Origin: an uncultured Flavobacteriales bacterium
GTDB taxonomy: Bacteria; Bacteroidota; Bacteroidia; Flavobacteriales_D; Sanyastnellaceae
DNA length: 64,000 nucleotides
Assembly: GCA_938082505.1 (NCBI GenBank)
Contig: CALLLH010000005.1
Location: forward strand, 1 to 64,000
Direction: 5' to 3'
Positions 55,934 through 63,702 of this stretch are shown here, one piece after another (the stretch's first letter is position 1; each line of letters starts with the position of its first letter). Both the position numbers and the translations under genes were made by a program. Under the pieces are notes generated by a model, which was not told the DNA's origin, did no database searches, and saw only the letters and a program-made list of their open reading frames with translations.

Positions 55934-56320
55934 TCAGCGCTTGGAGAACTGGAACTTCTTCCGCGCCTTCTTCTGACCAAACTTCTTGCGCTCGACCATC
56001 CGTGGATCACGGGTGGTGAGGCCCTCGGCCTTCAAGGTGGGCTTCAATTCGTCGTTCAATTCTATGAGCGCCTTCGAGATCGCGAGGCGCAAAGCCTCTG
56101 CCTGACCGGTGATCCCACCTCCATCGAGGTTGGCCTTCACATCGAACTGGTCGAGTGTCTCGGTCAGCAGGAAAGGCTGCTTGACTTTGTATTGAAGGGT
56201 CGGCAGCGGGAAGTACTCGGTGATGTCCCGCTTGTTGATGGTCACCTTGCCCGTGCCTTGCGTCATGTAGACGCGGGCAATGGCATTCTTACGGCGACCG
56301 GAGGTGTTGATCGTCTGCAT
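55934..56320 (-). CDS. rpsI: 30S ribosomal protein S9
   Basis: Small-subunit protein near the P site (128 residues). SGRRKNAIARVYMTQGTGKVTINKRDITEYF opens it, VKANLDGGGITGQAEALRLAISKAL is the core, and the C-terminal basic tail DPRMVERKKFGQKKARKKFQFSKR ends with the tRNA-contacting KR. It starts 5 bases after the rplM stop. Confidence 0.97.
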   Translation of the reverse strand: MQTINTSGRRKNAIARVYMTQGTGKVTINKRDITEYFPLPTLQYKVKQPFLLTETLDQFDVKANLDGGGITGQAEALRLAISKALIELNDELKPTLKAEGLTTRDPRMVERKKFGQKKARKKFQFSKR

Positions 56321-56325
56321 GCGAA

Positions 56326-56775
56326 TCAGGAGGGAATGGCGTGAGCAGTGGGCTGTTGTGCCTCGTGCTTGTGTTCAGCGCCTACGTGTACGTGAAGGTT
56401 CTTGTAGATGGCGCGGCCCAGGCGATTCTTGGGCAGCATGCCGCGAACGGCGTTCTCGACCAGGCGCTCAGGCGTGCGCTCGAGCACTTCCTTGGCCGTG
56501 CGGCGGTACTGACCACCGGGGTATCCCGAGAAGCGGATGTACTCCTTGTCCTCCCATTTGTTGCCCGTCAACTCCACCTTTTCGGCGTTGATGACGATTA
56601 CAAAGTCGCCACAATCCGCATGTGGCGTGAAGTTCACTTTATGCTTGCCGCGGAGCAGGCGAGCAATTTCAGAACAAAGGCGTCCGAGTCGCTGCCCTTC
56701 GGCATCGACCAGCAACCATTTCTTGTCGGCGTTCTCCTTATTGACGGAGACTGTCTTGTAGCTCAACGTGTCCAC
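56326..56775 (-). CDS. rplM: 50S ribosomal protein L13
   Basis: Large-subunit protein (149 residues) in operon with rpsI. The reading starts at GTG (56775), giving MDTLSYKTVSVNKENADKKWLLVDAEGQRLGR, the usual Bacteroidota opening; no ATG is better placed. GKHKVNFTPHADCGDFVIVINAEKVELTG, RFSGYPGGQYRRTAKEVLERTPERLVENAVRGMLPKNRLGR and LHVHVGAEHKHEAQQP are diagnostic. The track frame extends into tdk antisense and was trimmed. A hairpin with a T-run lies just upstream. Confidence 0.96.
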   Translation of the reverse strand: MDTLSYKTVSVNKENADKKWLLVDAEGQRLGRLCSEIARLLRGKHKVNFTPHADCGDFVIVINAEKVELTGNKWEDKEYIRFSGYPGGQYRRTAKEVLERTPERLVENAVRGMLPKNRLGRAIYKNLHVHVGAEHKHEAQQPTAHAIPS

Positions 56776-56789
56776 GGTGGTTCGAGTTG

Positions 56790-56813
56790 AAAAAACCCCG
56801 AAAAATTCGGGGT
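56790..56813 (-). terminator. hairpin with T-run immediately upstream of rplM
   Basis: Minus strand ACCCCGAA TTT TTCGGGGT is a perfect eight-base stem with a three-base loop followed by five to six T, 15 bases before the rplM GTG. No minus-strand gene lies upstream, so it is either a leader attenuator for rplM-rpsI or a promoter-proximal structure. Confidence 0.55.
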
Positions 56814-56814
56814 G

Positions 56815-56846
56815 CGAATATAGTGGCAATTCCGATGGGTCACAAA
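56815..56846 (-). promoter_or_regulatory. candidate promoter for rplM-rpsI
   Basis: On the minus strand TTTG (56846-56843), 20-base spacer and TATATTCG (56822-56815), one base off TAnnTTTG. The predicted transcription start would fall within the hairpin just downstream. Confidence 0.5.
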
Positions 56847-56973
56847 CCCTTGAGGAAGAGTGTTTCCCACGGCCTTGAGTGGACTGTGGCTGGCCCTCCA
56901 AACCGAGGCGTTCACACCCCTTTGAAAACCTGCCGCGCAACTTGGTCCAACTGCATCGTAAAATTGAGGCACC

Positions 56974-57600
56974 ATGACCGCATACGAAAGGCATCCACCA
57001 CATCCGGTGGGCGGAACGATAGAAGTCATCGCCGGCCCCATGTTCTCCGGCAAGACGGAGGAGTTGCTGCGCAGGCTGAGGCGCGCAAGCTTGGCCAAAC
57101 AGGCCGTAACGCTCTTCAAGCCGGAACGCGACAACCGCCACGACACCACCGATGTCGTCAGCCATGACGCCCGCAGGCAGTCGGCCCATGCGGTCCTGAA
57201 TGCCGTGGCGCTCGAAACCATGCTCGAGCAGATGGTCGATGCAGATGAGATGCCCGACGTCGTCGGCATCGATGAAGTACAATTCTTCGATGAGGAAATC
57301 GTAGCGGTGTGCAACCGGATGGCCGACCGCGGCATCCGGGTCATCGCTGCCGGGCTGGACCTCGATTACCTCGGCCGTCCTTTCGGCTGCATGCCCCTGC
57401 TTCTGACCCATGCCGAATACGTCACGAAGCTTCACGCCATCTGCACCATCACAGGACGTCCTGCGCATTTCTCCCACCGGGTGGAAGGTGGAGATGAAGA
57501 CGTCCAGATCGGGGGCGCCGAGTCCTACCAGGCCCTTTCCCGCGAACCCTACAACGAGGTTGTCGTGCGGTCGCACCACAGGGTGACCTCCTCCGAATGA
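56974..57600 (+). CDS. tdk: thymidine kinase (class II)
   Basis: Salvage kinase making dTMP (208 residues). The P-loop is VIAGPMFSGKTEELLRRLRRA, the active-site and lid segments are VVGIDEVQFFDEEIV and VIAAGLDLDYLGRPFGCMP, and the substrate loop is AHFSHRV. Standard class II enzymes bind zinc by C-x2-C and a later C-x2-C/H pair; here the positions read CTIT and ALSREPY, so only one Cys remains. I recall similar losses in other Bacteroidota. It overlaps murF-alr by ATGA. Confidence 0.93.
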   Translation: MTAYERHPPHPVGGTIEVIAGPMFSGKTEELLRRLRRASLAKQAVTLFKPERDNRHDTTDVVSHDARRQSAHAVLNAVALETMLEQMVDADEMPDVVGIDEVQFFDEEIVAVCNRMADRGIRVIAAGLDLDYLGRPFGCMPLLLTHAEYVTKLHAICTITGRPAHFSHRVEGGDEDVQIGGAESYQALSREPYNEVVVRSHHRVTSSE

Positions 57601-60122
57601 TCCTGGAACTGGAACTGTGGAAGTCCCTGCTCTCCCACCTCAACGGTGAATGGGAGCCGGACCCGACCACGGGACCGCCGGAATTCGAATATCTCGCCAC
57701 GGATACCCGCACGTTGCACGTGGCCTCCGAGGCGCTTCACAGCACGGTCTTCGTCGCCCTCAAGGGCCGCCGCCATGATGGACACGACCACATTCACACT
57801 GCAGCCTCCATGGGCGTGCGGGGGTTCATCATCGCACAGGACTGGCCGGGCGAATCTCCAAACGGGGTCGTCATGCGGGTGCCCGATACATTGAAGGCGC
57901 TCCAGGCGCTCGGCCGGGAGGCAAGGAAATCCAAGGATGCTACGGTGGTCGGCATCACGGGTTCCAATGGAAAGACGACCGTAAAAGAATGGTCCCACGC
58001 CCTCGCGGGTCGCGACATCACCATTTCTCGCAGCCCCGGCAGCTGGAACAGCCAAGTGGGCGTGCCCCTCTCACTGTGGGGCCTCGACGAGAACGCCCAG
58101 GTGCATTGCGTGGAAGCCGGGATCTCACAACCCGGTGAAATGGGACTGCTCGCCTCCATGATTCGGCCTGAAATCGGCGTAATGACGCATTTCGGCGACG
58201 CCCATGATGCCCACTTCCATTCCCCATTGGAAAAGGCGCGTGAAAAGGTCAAACTCTTCGAACAATGCCGAACCGTCGTGCTCGGCACACACGATGATGC
58301 CGTGATGCAGGCGCTGGATGAACAGGGGTTGACCGGCCGTTGCATCACCTGGACAATGGACGGAATGGAGGGCCTCACACACGCCCTGCGAGCCCCACTC
58401 AGCTTCACGGACATCCAGACAGCGACGGGGCATACCCGCCTGAAGGGGAAATGGGAGGGCCATCCTGTCCATTGGACCTTGCCATTCGAAGAAAAGGCCC
58501 ACGTGGCCAATGCCCTGACATCGGCCCTGCTCATGCTCGAGTTGGGCGTTCCCCTGGAACACCTGGGCGACCGATTGGCCAAATTGACGCCCATCGGCAT
58601 GCGACTCGAGCACCTCGGTGGCATGGGCGGTGGCACCATCATCAACGACACATGGAACCACGATCTCGATGGGCTGACGACCGCATTGGACGCGCTGGAC
58701 CGGCTACCGGGAAATCGCAAAAGGGCCGTGGTCCTGTCCGACCTCGTCCCCTTCGACAGCAAGGATGAGGCACAAATGGAACGCCTGCGGCACTCCATCG
58801 GACAACGCAAAGTGGACCGGTGGATCACGGTGGGGACCGAACTCAGCTCTGGAATTCCCGGCATTCCATCGGAATTGCTCGTGCATTACCCTTCCACAGA
58901 ATCCCTGCTTGACAGCGCGGCACTCGATGAGTTGCAGGGTTGGCATGTCCTGGTCAAAGGAGCCCGGCCCTTCCGTTTCGAACGGGTCGCCCAGTCCCTC
59001 GAGGCCAATCCCCACACCACTGTTTTCGACCTCGATCTGGGGCGCCTCGCCCACAATCTGGAAGTGCACCGGGAACGGTTCGGCCTGCCCGTCATGGGCA
59101 TGGTCAAGGCCTTTGCCTACGGAGCGGGGGACGCGGTCGCCGTGGAACTGGACCGACTGGGCATCGATTACCTCGCTGTCGCTTTTTCGGAGGAGGGCAT
59201 CGCCTTGCGAAAGCGGGGTGTGCAATGTCCCATCCTCGTGCTCAACGCCGACCCGCAGCGATACGCCGACCTCATGGCGTGGCGACTCGAGCCCGAGATA
59301 CACCGCCTTGAACACCTCGAGCAGTGGCACCAGACCACCGCCCAACGAACCGATGCCCAACCCCTGGGAGCGCACCTCAAAGTGGAAACCGGCATGCACC
59401 GGCTTGGACTCGGGCAGCAGGAATGGTTCGCCGCCGGTGCGCGCATGGCAGAGCTCCGCATCCCCATCATCAGCGTCTACAGCCACCTCTCCGCGGCAGA
59501 CAATCCACTGGCGGATGACCACACCCAAAGACAAATAGACCGGTACCAGGCTGCCTGCACCGCAATTTCCGAAGGTTGGATGACGACGGCCCGCTCGGAA
59601 ACGCCACCGCCTTTCATCCGCCATCTGGCCAACACCGCAGGCGCAGCGCGGTTCGAGCAAGCCCGGTTCGACCTCATCCGCTTGGGGCTCGGACTTTATG
59701 GCCTCGACACCTCCGGAACGATGGATGGCCTGCAACCCATCGGCCGATACCACACCCGGGTCAGCCATGTCCACACAGTGCAGGCCGGAGAGCCCGTCGG
59801 CTATGGCGCAGATGACGTCTCCGAGTCCGACAGGACCATCGCCACCCTGCCCGTCGGGTACGCTGATGGATTGCCGCGGTCTGCGGGAAGGGGCACAGCC
59901 CGGCTTTCCGTAATGGGCGTTGCATGCCCCACCGTGGGACCTGTCTGCATGGATGGCTGCATGATCGACATCACGGGACTTGACGCCGGCGTGGGCACCA
60001 CCGTCGAAATCTTTGGTGACCATGCCGCCATAGAGTCCCTGGCTGAGGCCGCAGGCACCATTCCGTATGAACTTCTGTGCCGCATTCCCTCCCGGGTGCG
60101 CAGACGTCATCTGCGCACGTGA
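57597..60122 (+). CDS. bifunctional MurF ligase / alanine racemase fusion
   Basis: 841 residues in two enzymes. Residues about 1-455 are MurF, which adds D-Ala-D-Ala to the UDP-MurNAc-tripeptide; ATP loop VVGITGSNGKTTVKEWSHAL near residue 120, CVEAGISQPGEMG, ANALTSALLMLELGV and IINDTWNHDLDGLTTAL. Residues about 460-841 are alanine racemase with the PLP lysine in VMGMVKAFAYGAGD near residue 505 and the catalytic Tyr side in QAGEPVGYGADDV. This fusion is known in Bacteroidota and joins making D-Ala with using its dipeptide. It starts in the tdk stop (ATGA). Confidence 0.94.
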   Translation: MILELELWKSLLSHLNGEWEPDPTTGPPEFEYLATDTRTLHVASEALHSTVFVALKGRRHDGHDHIHTAASMGVRGFIIAQDWPGESPNGVVMRVPDTLKALQALGREARKSKDATVVGITGSNGKTTVKEWSHALAGRDITISRSPGSWNSQVGVPLSLWGLDENAQVHCVEAGISQPGEMGLLASMIRPEIGVMTHFGDAHDAHFHSPLEKAREKVKLFEQCRTVVLGTHDDAVMQALDEQGLTGRCITWTMDGMEGLTHALRAPLSFTDIQTATGHTRLKGKWEGHPVHWTLPFEEKAHVANALTSALLMLELGVPLEHLGDRLAKLTPIGMRLEHLGGMGGGTIINDTWNHDLDGLTTALDALDRLPGNRKRAVVLSDLVPFDSKDEAQMERLRHSIGQRKVDRWITVGTELSSGIPGIPSELLVHYPSTESLLDSAALDELQGWHVLVKGARPFRFERVAQSLEANPHTTVFDLDLGRLAHNLEVHRERFGLPVMGMVKAFAYGAGDAVAVELDRLGIDYLAVAFSEEGIALRKRGVQCPILVLNADPQRYADLMAWRLEPEIHRLEHLEQWHQTTAQRTDAQPLGAHLKVETGMHRLGLGQQEWFAAGARMAELRIPIISVYSHLSAADNPLADDHTQRQIDRYQAACTAISEGWMTTARSETPPPFIRHLANTAGAARFEQARFDLIRLGLGLYGLDTSGTMDGLQPIGRYHTRVSHVHTVQAGEPVGYGADDVSESDRTIATLPVGYADGLPRSAGRGTARLSVMGVACPTVGPVCMDGCMIDITGLDAGVGTTVEIFGDHAAIESLAEAAGTIPYELLCRIPSRVRRRHLRT

Positions 60123-60131
60123 GCCTGCCCC

Positions 60132-60332
60132 GTGTGTACCTTCGTTTGTGTGGATCGATCGCAGAAAATCCCCATTGAACCCGGTGATACCTACACTTCT
60201 CCGGAAGGGTTCATCGTGTTCACAGAACAATACCACCGCAAACGCGGCTATTGCTGTACAAGCGGATGCAAGCACTGCCCTTACGCGTTCGACAAGGGAA
60301 CCGGCCGCATCCGCAACCCCAAAGGCCTCTGA
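60132..60332 (+). CDS. small Cys-rich DUF5522 protein
   Basis: 66 residues. The core EGFIVFTEQYHRKRGYCC followed by TSGCKHCPYAF has the four-Cys pattern of DUF5522, a probable zinc- or cluster-binding motif. The start is a GTG at 60132, with an in-frame GTG at 60150 as alternative. It lies 9 bases after murF-alr and 3 bases before hutU, so it is likely in one transcript. The function is unknown. Confidence 0.75.
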   Translation: MCTFVCVDRSQKIPIEPGDTYTSPEGFIVFTEQYHRKRGYCCTSGCKHCPYAFDKGTGRIRNPKGL

Positions 60333-60335
60333 ACC

Positions 60336-62372
60336 ATGAATTCCGCCGCTTCGACCACATCGGCCCAGACTGACTTCCGATCCGCCATCGCCGAGGGCCT
60401 GCCCCGGGTTTTGCCTCCTCGGCGCAACCGCAGCAACGGTGTGCCCCACGCCCCTGTGAGGAGAGACATTCTCACGCCCAAACAAAAGGAGCTGGCATTG
60501 GCCAACGCACTGCGCTATTTCCCCGCCGCACAGCACGCCGAACTCGCACCGGAATTTGCCGATGAATTGAAGCGCTATGGCCGCATCTACATGTATCGGT
60601 TCATGCCGGACTACGCCATGCATGCGAGGCCCATCGAACAGTACCCCGCGGTTACCCCGCAAGCAGCCGCCATCATGCTCATGATCCAGAACAACCTGGA
60701 TCCGGCCGTCGCCCAGCATCCCGAAGAGCTGATCACCTATGGCGGCAACGGGGCCGTCTTCCAGAATTGGGCCCAGTACCGCCTGGTCATGCGCTACCTC
60801 AGCGAAATGACCGAAGAGCAGACCCTCGTCATGTACAGTGGTCATCCCATGGGCCTCTTTCCCTCCCACCCTGGCGCTCCCCGGGTCGTGGTGACCAACG
60901 GCATGGTGATCCCGAACTACAGCAGCAGCGACGACTACGAGCGCATGAACGCCCTCGGGGTAAGCCAATACGGGCAAATGACCGCGGGTTCGTACATGTA
61001 CATCGGACCTCAGGGCATCGTCCACGGAACCACGATCACCGTGCTCAATGCAGGCCGCCGACTCGACCCCGAAAACCCGTCACTGGCCGGTAAGCTCTTC
61101 GTCACGGCCGGTCTCGGAGGCATGTCCGGCGCCCAACCCAAAGCGGGCAACATCGCTGGCGTGGTCTCCGTGACCGCCGAGGTCGACCCCGCCGCCGCAT
61201 GGAAGCGGCACGAGCAAGGATGGGTGGACCATGTCATCGAAGACGTCGCCGAGCTGGCGCACAGGGTCCGGTCTTCCATGGAGGCCAAAGAAGTCGTGAG
61301 CTACGCCTACCTCGGCAACGTGGTGGATGTCTGGGAACACTTCGACACGGCCGGCATCCACATTCACCTCGGTTCGGATCAGACTTCACTCCACAATCCC
61401 TGGGCAGGGGGATACTACCCGGCAGGCTTGGCCTTTGAAGAGGCCCAAACCATGATGGCGGAGCATCCGGAGCAATTCAAGGAGCACGTCAAGGAGAGCC
61501 TGCGCCGCCATGCCGCCGCCGTCAACCGACACACGGCCAGGGGCACCTACTTCTTTGATTACGGCAACGCCTTCCTGCTGGAGAGCTCCAGGGCCGGAGC
61601 CGACATCATGGCCGATGATGGAGAAGCCTTTCGATATCCAAGCTATGTACAGGACATCATGGGCCCCATGTGCTTCGACTATGGCTTCGGCCCATTCCGT
61701 TGGGTGTGCGCCAGCGGCCAATCGGCCGACCTCGACCTGACCGACGCCATCGCATGCGAGGTCCTCGAGGCCATGATGGCCGAATCGCCGTCCGAAATAC
61801 GGCAACAGATGGCGGACAACATTCAATGGATCAAGGGTGCCAAGGCCAACAAGCTCGTGGTGGGATCACAGGCTCGGATCCTCTATGCCGATGCCGAAGG
61901 CCGCATGCGCATCGCCAAGGCCTTCAATGACGCCATCGCCCATGGGCGCCTTGCCGGGCCGGTCATACTCGGCCGTGACCACCACGACGTGAGCGGAACC
62001 GACAGTCCCTATCGGGAGACTTCCAACATCTATGACGGCTCCGCCCTGACGGCCGACATGGCGGTCCAGAATTTTGTCGGTGATGCATTCCGCGGCGCCA
62101 CCTGGGTATCGCTGCACAACGGTGGCGGCGTGGGTTGGGGAGAAGTGGTCAATGGCGGCTTCGGCATGCTGCTTGACGGTTCTTCCGAAGCCGAGGCCAA
62201 GCTGACATCCATGCTGCATTGGGACGTCAACAACGGCATTGCACGCCGCAGCTGGGCCCGCAACAAGGAGGCCCAATTCGCCATCCGCCGGGCCATGGAG
62301 GCAGAACCCCGACTGAAGGTCACCCTGGCCCAGAACGCCGATCCCGACCTCATCCGCCGCGCATTATCCTGA
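60336..62372 (+). CDS. hutU: urocanate hydratase
   Basis: Second enzyme of histidine breakdown, adding water to urocanate with tightly bound NAD+ (678 residues, the longer form seen in Bacteroidota). Signatures are ITYGGNGAVFQNWAQYRLV, LVMYSGHPMGLFPSHPGAPR, YIGPQGIVHGTTITVLNAGR, FVTAGLGGMSGAQPKAGNIAG and GFGPFRWVCASGQSADLDLTD, which holds the catalytic Cys. No hutH, hutI or hutG is adjacent. Its stop shares a base with the next gene's start (TGATG). Confidence 0.96.
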   Translation: MNSAASTTSAQTDFRSAIAEGLPRVLPPRRNRSNGVPHAPVRRDILTPKQKELALANALRYFPAAQHAELAPEFADELKRYGRIYMYRFMPDYAMHARPIEQYPAVTPQAAAIMLMIQNNLDPAVAQHPEELITYGGNGAVFQNWAQYRLVMRYLSEMTEEQTLVMYSGHPMGLFPSHPGAPRVVVTNGMVIPNYSSSDDYERMNALGVSQYGQMTAGSYMYIGPQGIVHGTTITVLNAGRRLDPENPSLAGKLFVTAGLGGMSGAQPKAGNIAGVVSVTAEVDPAAAWKRHEQGWVDHVIEDVAELAHRVRSSMEAKEVVSYAYLGNVVDVWEHFDTAGIHIHLGSDQTSLHNPWAGGYYPAGLAFEEAQTMMAEHPEQFKEHVKESLRRHAAAVNRHTARGTYFFDYGNAFLLESSRAGADIMADDGEAFRYPSYVQDIMGPMCFDYGFGPFRWVCASGQSADLDLTDAIACEVLEAMMAESPSEIRQQMADNIQWIKGAKANKLVVGSQARILYADAEGRMRIAKAFNDAIAHGRLAGPVILGRDHHDVSGTDSPYRETSNIYDGSALTADMAVQNFVGDAFRGATWVSLHNGGGVGWGEVVNGGFGMLLDGSSEAEAKLTSMLHWDVNNGIARRSWARNKEAQFAIRRAMEAEPRLKVTLAQNADPDLIRRALS

Positions 62373-62950
62373 TGGAGCATTTTCAATGCCATTGGACCTC
62401 CGAACCCGGCGGCCCTGTACCCCTTCCCACCGGACCCTGGGTGGGCCATCATTTCGAGGAGTGCGAATTCGAAGGCCTCGACCTGACAGGATTCGATTGC
62501 CGCAACGCCCGTTTCGAGAAATGCACTTTCCGCGGCTGCATCCTCGAGAACATCCGGCTCACCGGAACCCGCTTGCACGGTGTTCGGTTCGAGAAATGCA
62601 GCCTGCCCGGGCTTCGCTGGTCGACACTGGACACCACGATGGTGGACTTCACGATGGTGGACTGCCGAGCACCCCTCGGGGATTGGGAGGAAATGGACCT
62701 CCAAGGTGTGCAGTTCCGAACGACTGATTTGAGCGGCGGAAATTTCCACGGAAGTGACGCGCGCAAGACCGGTTGGACCGGTTGTCGGTTGCGCAACGCC
62801 ATCTTCGACCGCACGGACCTTAGGGATTCCGACTTCCGTGGTGCCACCGACTGGTCCATCAATCCCGCCGAGAACCGCCTCAGGGGTGCGCGTTTCGATG
62901 CCGCGGACCTCACCGGTCTGGTCCAGTCCCTCGGCATCCTGCTGGACTGA
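62372..62950 (+). CDS. pentapeptide-repeat protein
   Basis: 192 residues made of A(D/N)Lxx-type five-residue repeats forming a right-handed quadrilateral beta-helix: FEECEFEGLDLTGFDCRNAR, FEKCTFRGCILENIRLTGTR, LHGVRFEKCSLPGLRW, FRTTDLSGGNFHGSDARKTG, LRNAIFDRTDLRDSDFRGAT. Relatives include Qnr-like gyrase protectors, but most have no known role. The gene is coupled to hutU by a TGATG overlap, which is curious. The track frame begins earlier in hutU shadow. Confidence 0.88.
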   Translation: MEHFQCHWTSEPGGPVPLPTGPWVGHHFEECEFEGLDLTGFDCRNARFEKCTFRGCILENIRLTGTRLHGVRFEKCSLPGLRWSTLDTTMVDFTMVDCRAPLGDWEEMDLQGVQFRTTDLSGGNFHGSDARKTGWTGCRLRNAIFDRTDLRDSDFRGATDWSINPAENRLRGARFDAADLTGLVQSLGILLD

Positions 62951-62972
62951 GCCTGTCCCACCAAGAAACGCA

Positions 62973-63001
62973 GGAAACGTTTTAACAAGCATTTCGTTTC
63001 C
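62973..63001. promoter_or_regulatory. candidate TetR operator (inverted repeat)
   Basis: GGAAACG and CGTTTCC form a perfect 7-base inverted repeat with 15 bases between, 48 bases before the TetR-family start and overlapping the expected -33 region. Its size fits a TetR operator for autoregulation. Confidence 0.45.
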
Positions 63002-63019
63002 GAAGGGAAAGCCCAACGG

Positions 63020-63027
63020 TATTTTTG
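63020..63027 (+). promoter_or_regulatory. candidate -7 promoter element for TetR-TolC operon
   Basis: TATTTTTG, an exact TAnnTTTG, 21 bases before the ATG at 63049. No TTG is seen at the standard distance; a TTT is at 62997-62999. Confidence 0.45.
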
Positions 63028-63048
63028 CGGCCCGAAACCGGGAGAAAC

Positions 63049-63702
63049 ATGTCCCTTGATACCGCTACGTCCAGCCGGGATTCCCGCACCATAGAACTGC
63101 TCGAAAGCTGCGAATTGGCCTTTTGGCGTTTCGGCGTCCGTGCGGTCAGCATGGATGACCTCGCCAGCAACCTCGGCGTATCCAAAAAGACCCTGTACAA
63201 ACACTTCCAGGACAAGACCGACCTGGTCCTTCAGGTGTTCGACAACAAGTGTCAACGCCAGGACGCGCACATCTCCGCCCTTTCGGAAAGCGGACAAAAC
63301 GCCATCGATGCCATCATCGGGGCCATGGCCTACATGCAGTCCGAACTGCGGGGGATGCACCCCTCCATGCTCTTTGACCTTCAGAAATACTATCCTGATG
63401 CCATGCGACGGCTCGAGCAACACAAGCTCGAAAACATGCAAGGCTATTTGCTGCGCAACATCGAGCGCGGCCAAAAAGAAGGGGTCTACCGAAAGGACTT
63501 CGACGCCAAACTCATCTCCCGACTCCACATGGCGATGGTCCAGACCATGACCGACCCTTCCACGCTGCTCGAATTCGGCCGCCCCCTCTCCGAACTCCAA
63601 CAGGAACTCCACGCCTATCACCTCCGGGGCATCGCTACCCAATCCGGCATGGACTACTACCACACCCACAATGAGGCCCTCAAGGCCAAAACCACCGCAT
63701 GA
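63049..63702 (+). CDS. TetR/AcrR family transcriptional regulator
   Basis: 217-residue repressor-type protein. The helix-turn-helix is FGVRAVSMDDLASNLGVSKKTLYKHFQDKTDLVLQVF (about residues 27-65), a strong match to the TetR N-terminal domain; the helical ligand-binding domain follows. The start MSLDTATSS at 63049 was chosen over the track start since upstream sequence is the promoter. Its stop overlaps a TolC-family gene (ATGA), and an inverted repeat lies upstream, so it probably controls its own efflux operon. Confidence 0.9.
   Translation: MSLDTATSSRDSRTIELLESCELAFWRFGVRAVSMDDLASNLGVSKKTLYKHFQDKTDLVLQVFDNKCQRQDAHISALSESGQNAIDAIIGAMAYMQSELRGMHPSMLFDLQKYYPDAMRRLEQHKLENMQGYLLRNIERGQKEGVYRKDFDAKLISRLHMAMVQTMTDPSTLLEFGRPLSELQQELHAYHLRGIATQSGMDYYHTHNEALKAKTTA

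Noticed and set aside
58704-61025. 773-residue minus-strand ORF
   Set aside because: Antisense to murF-alr and hutU; Gly/His/Val-rich with no recognisable domain.
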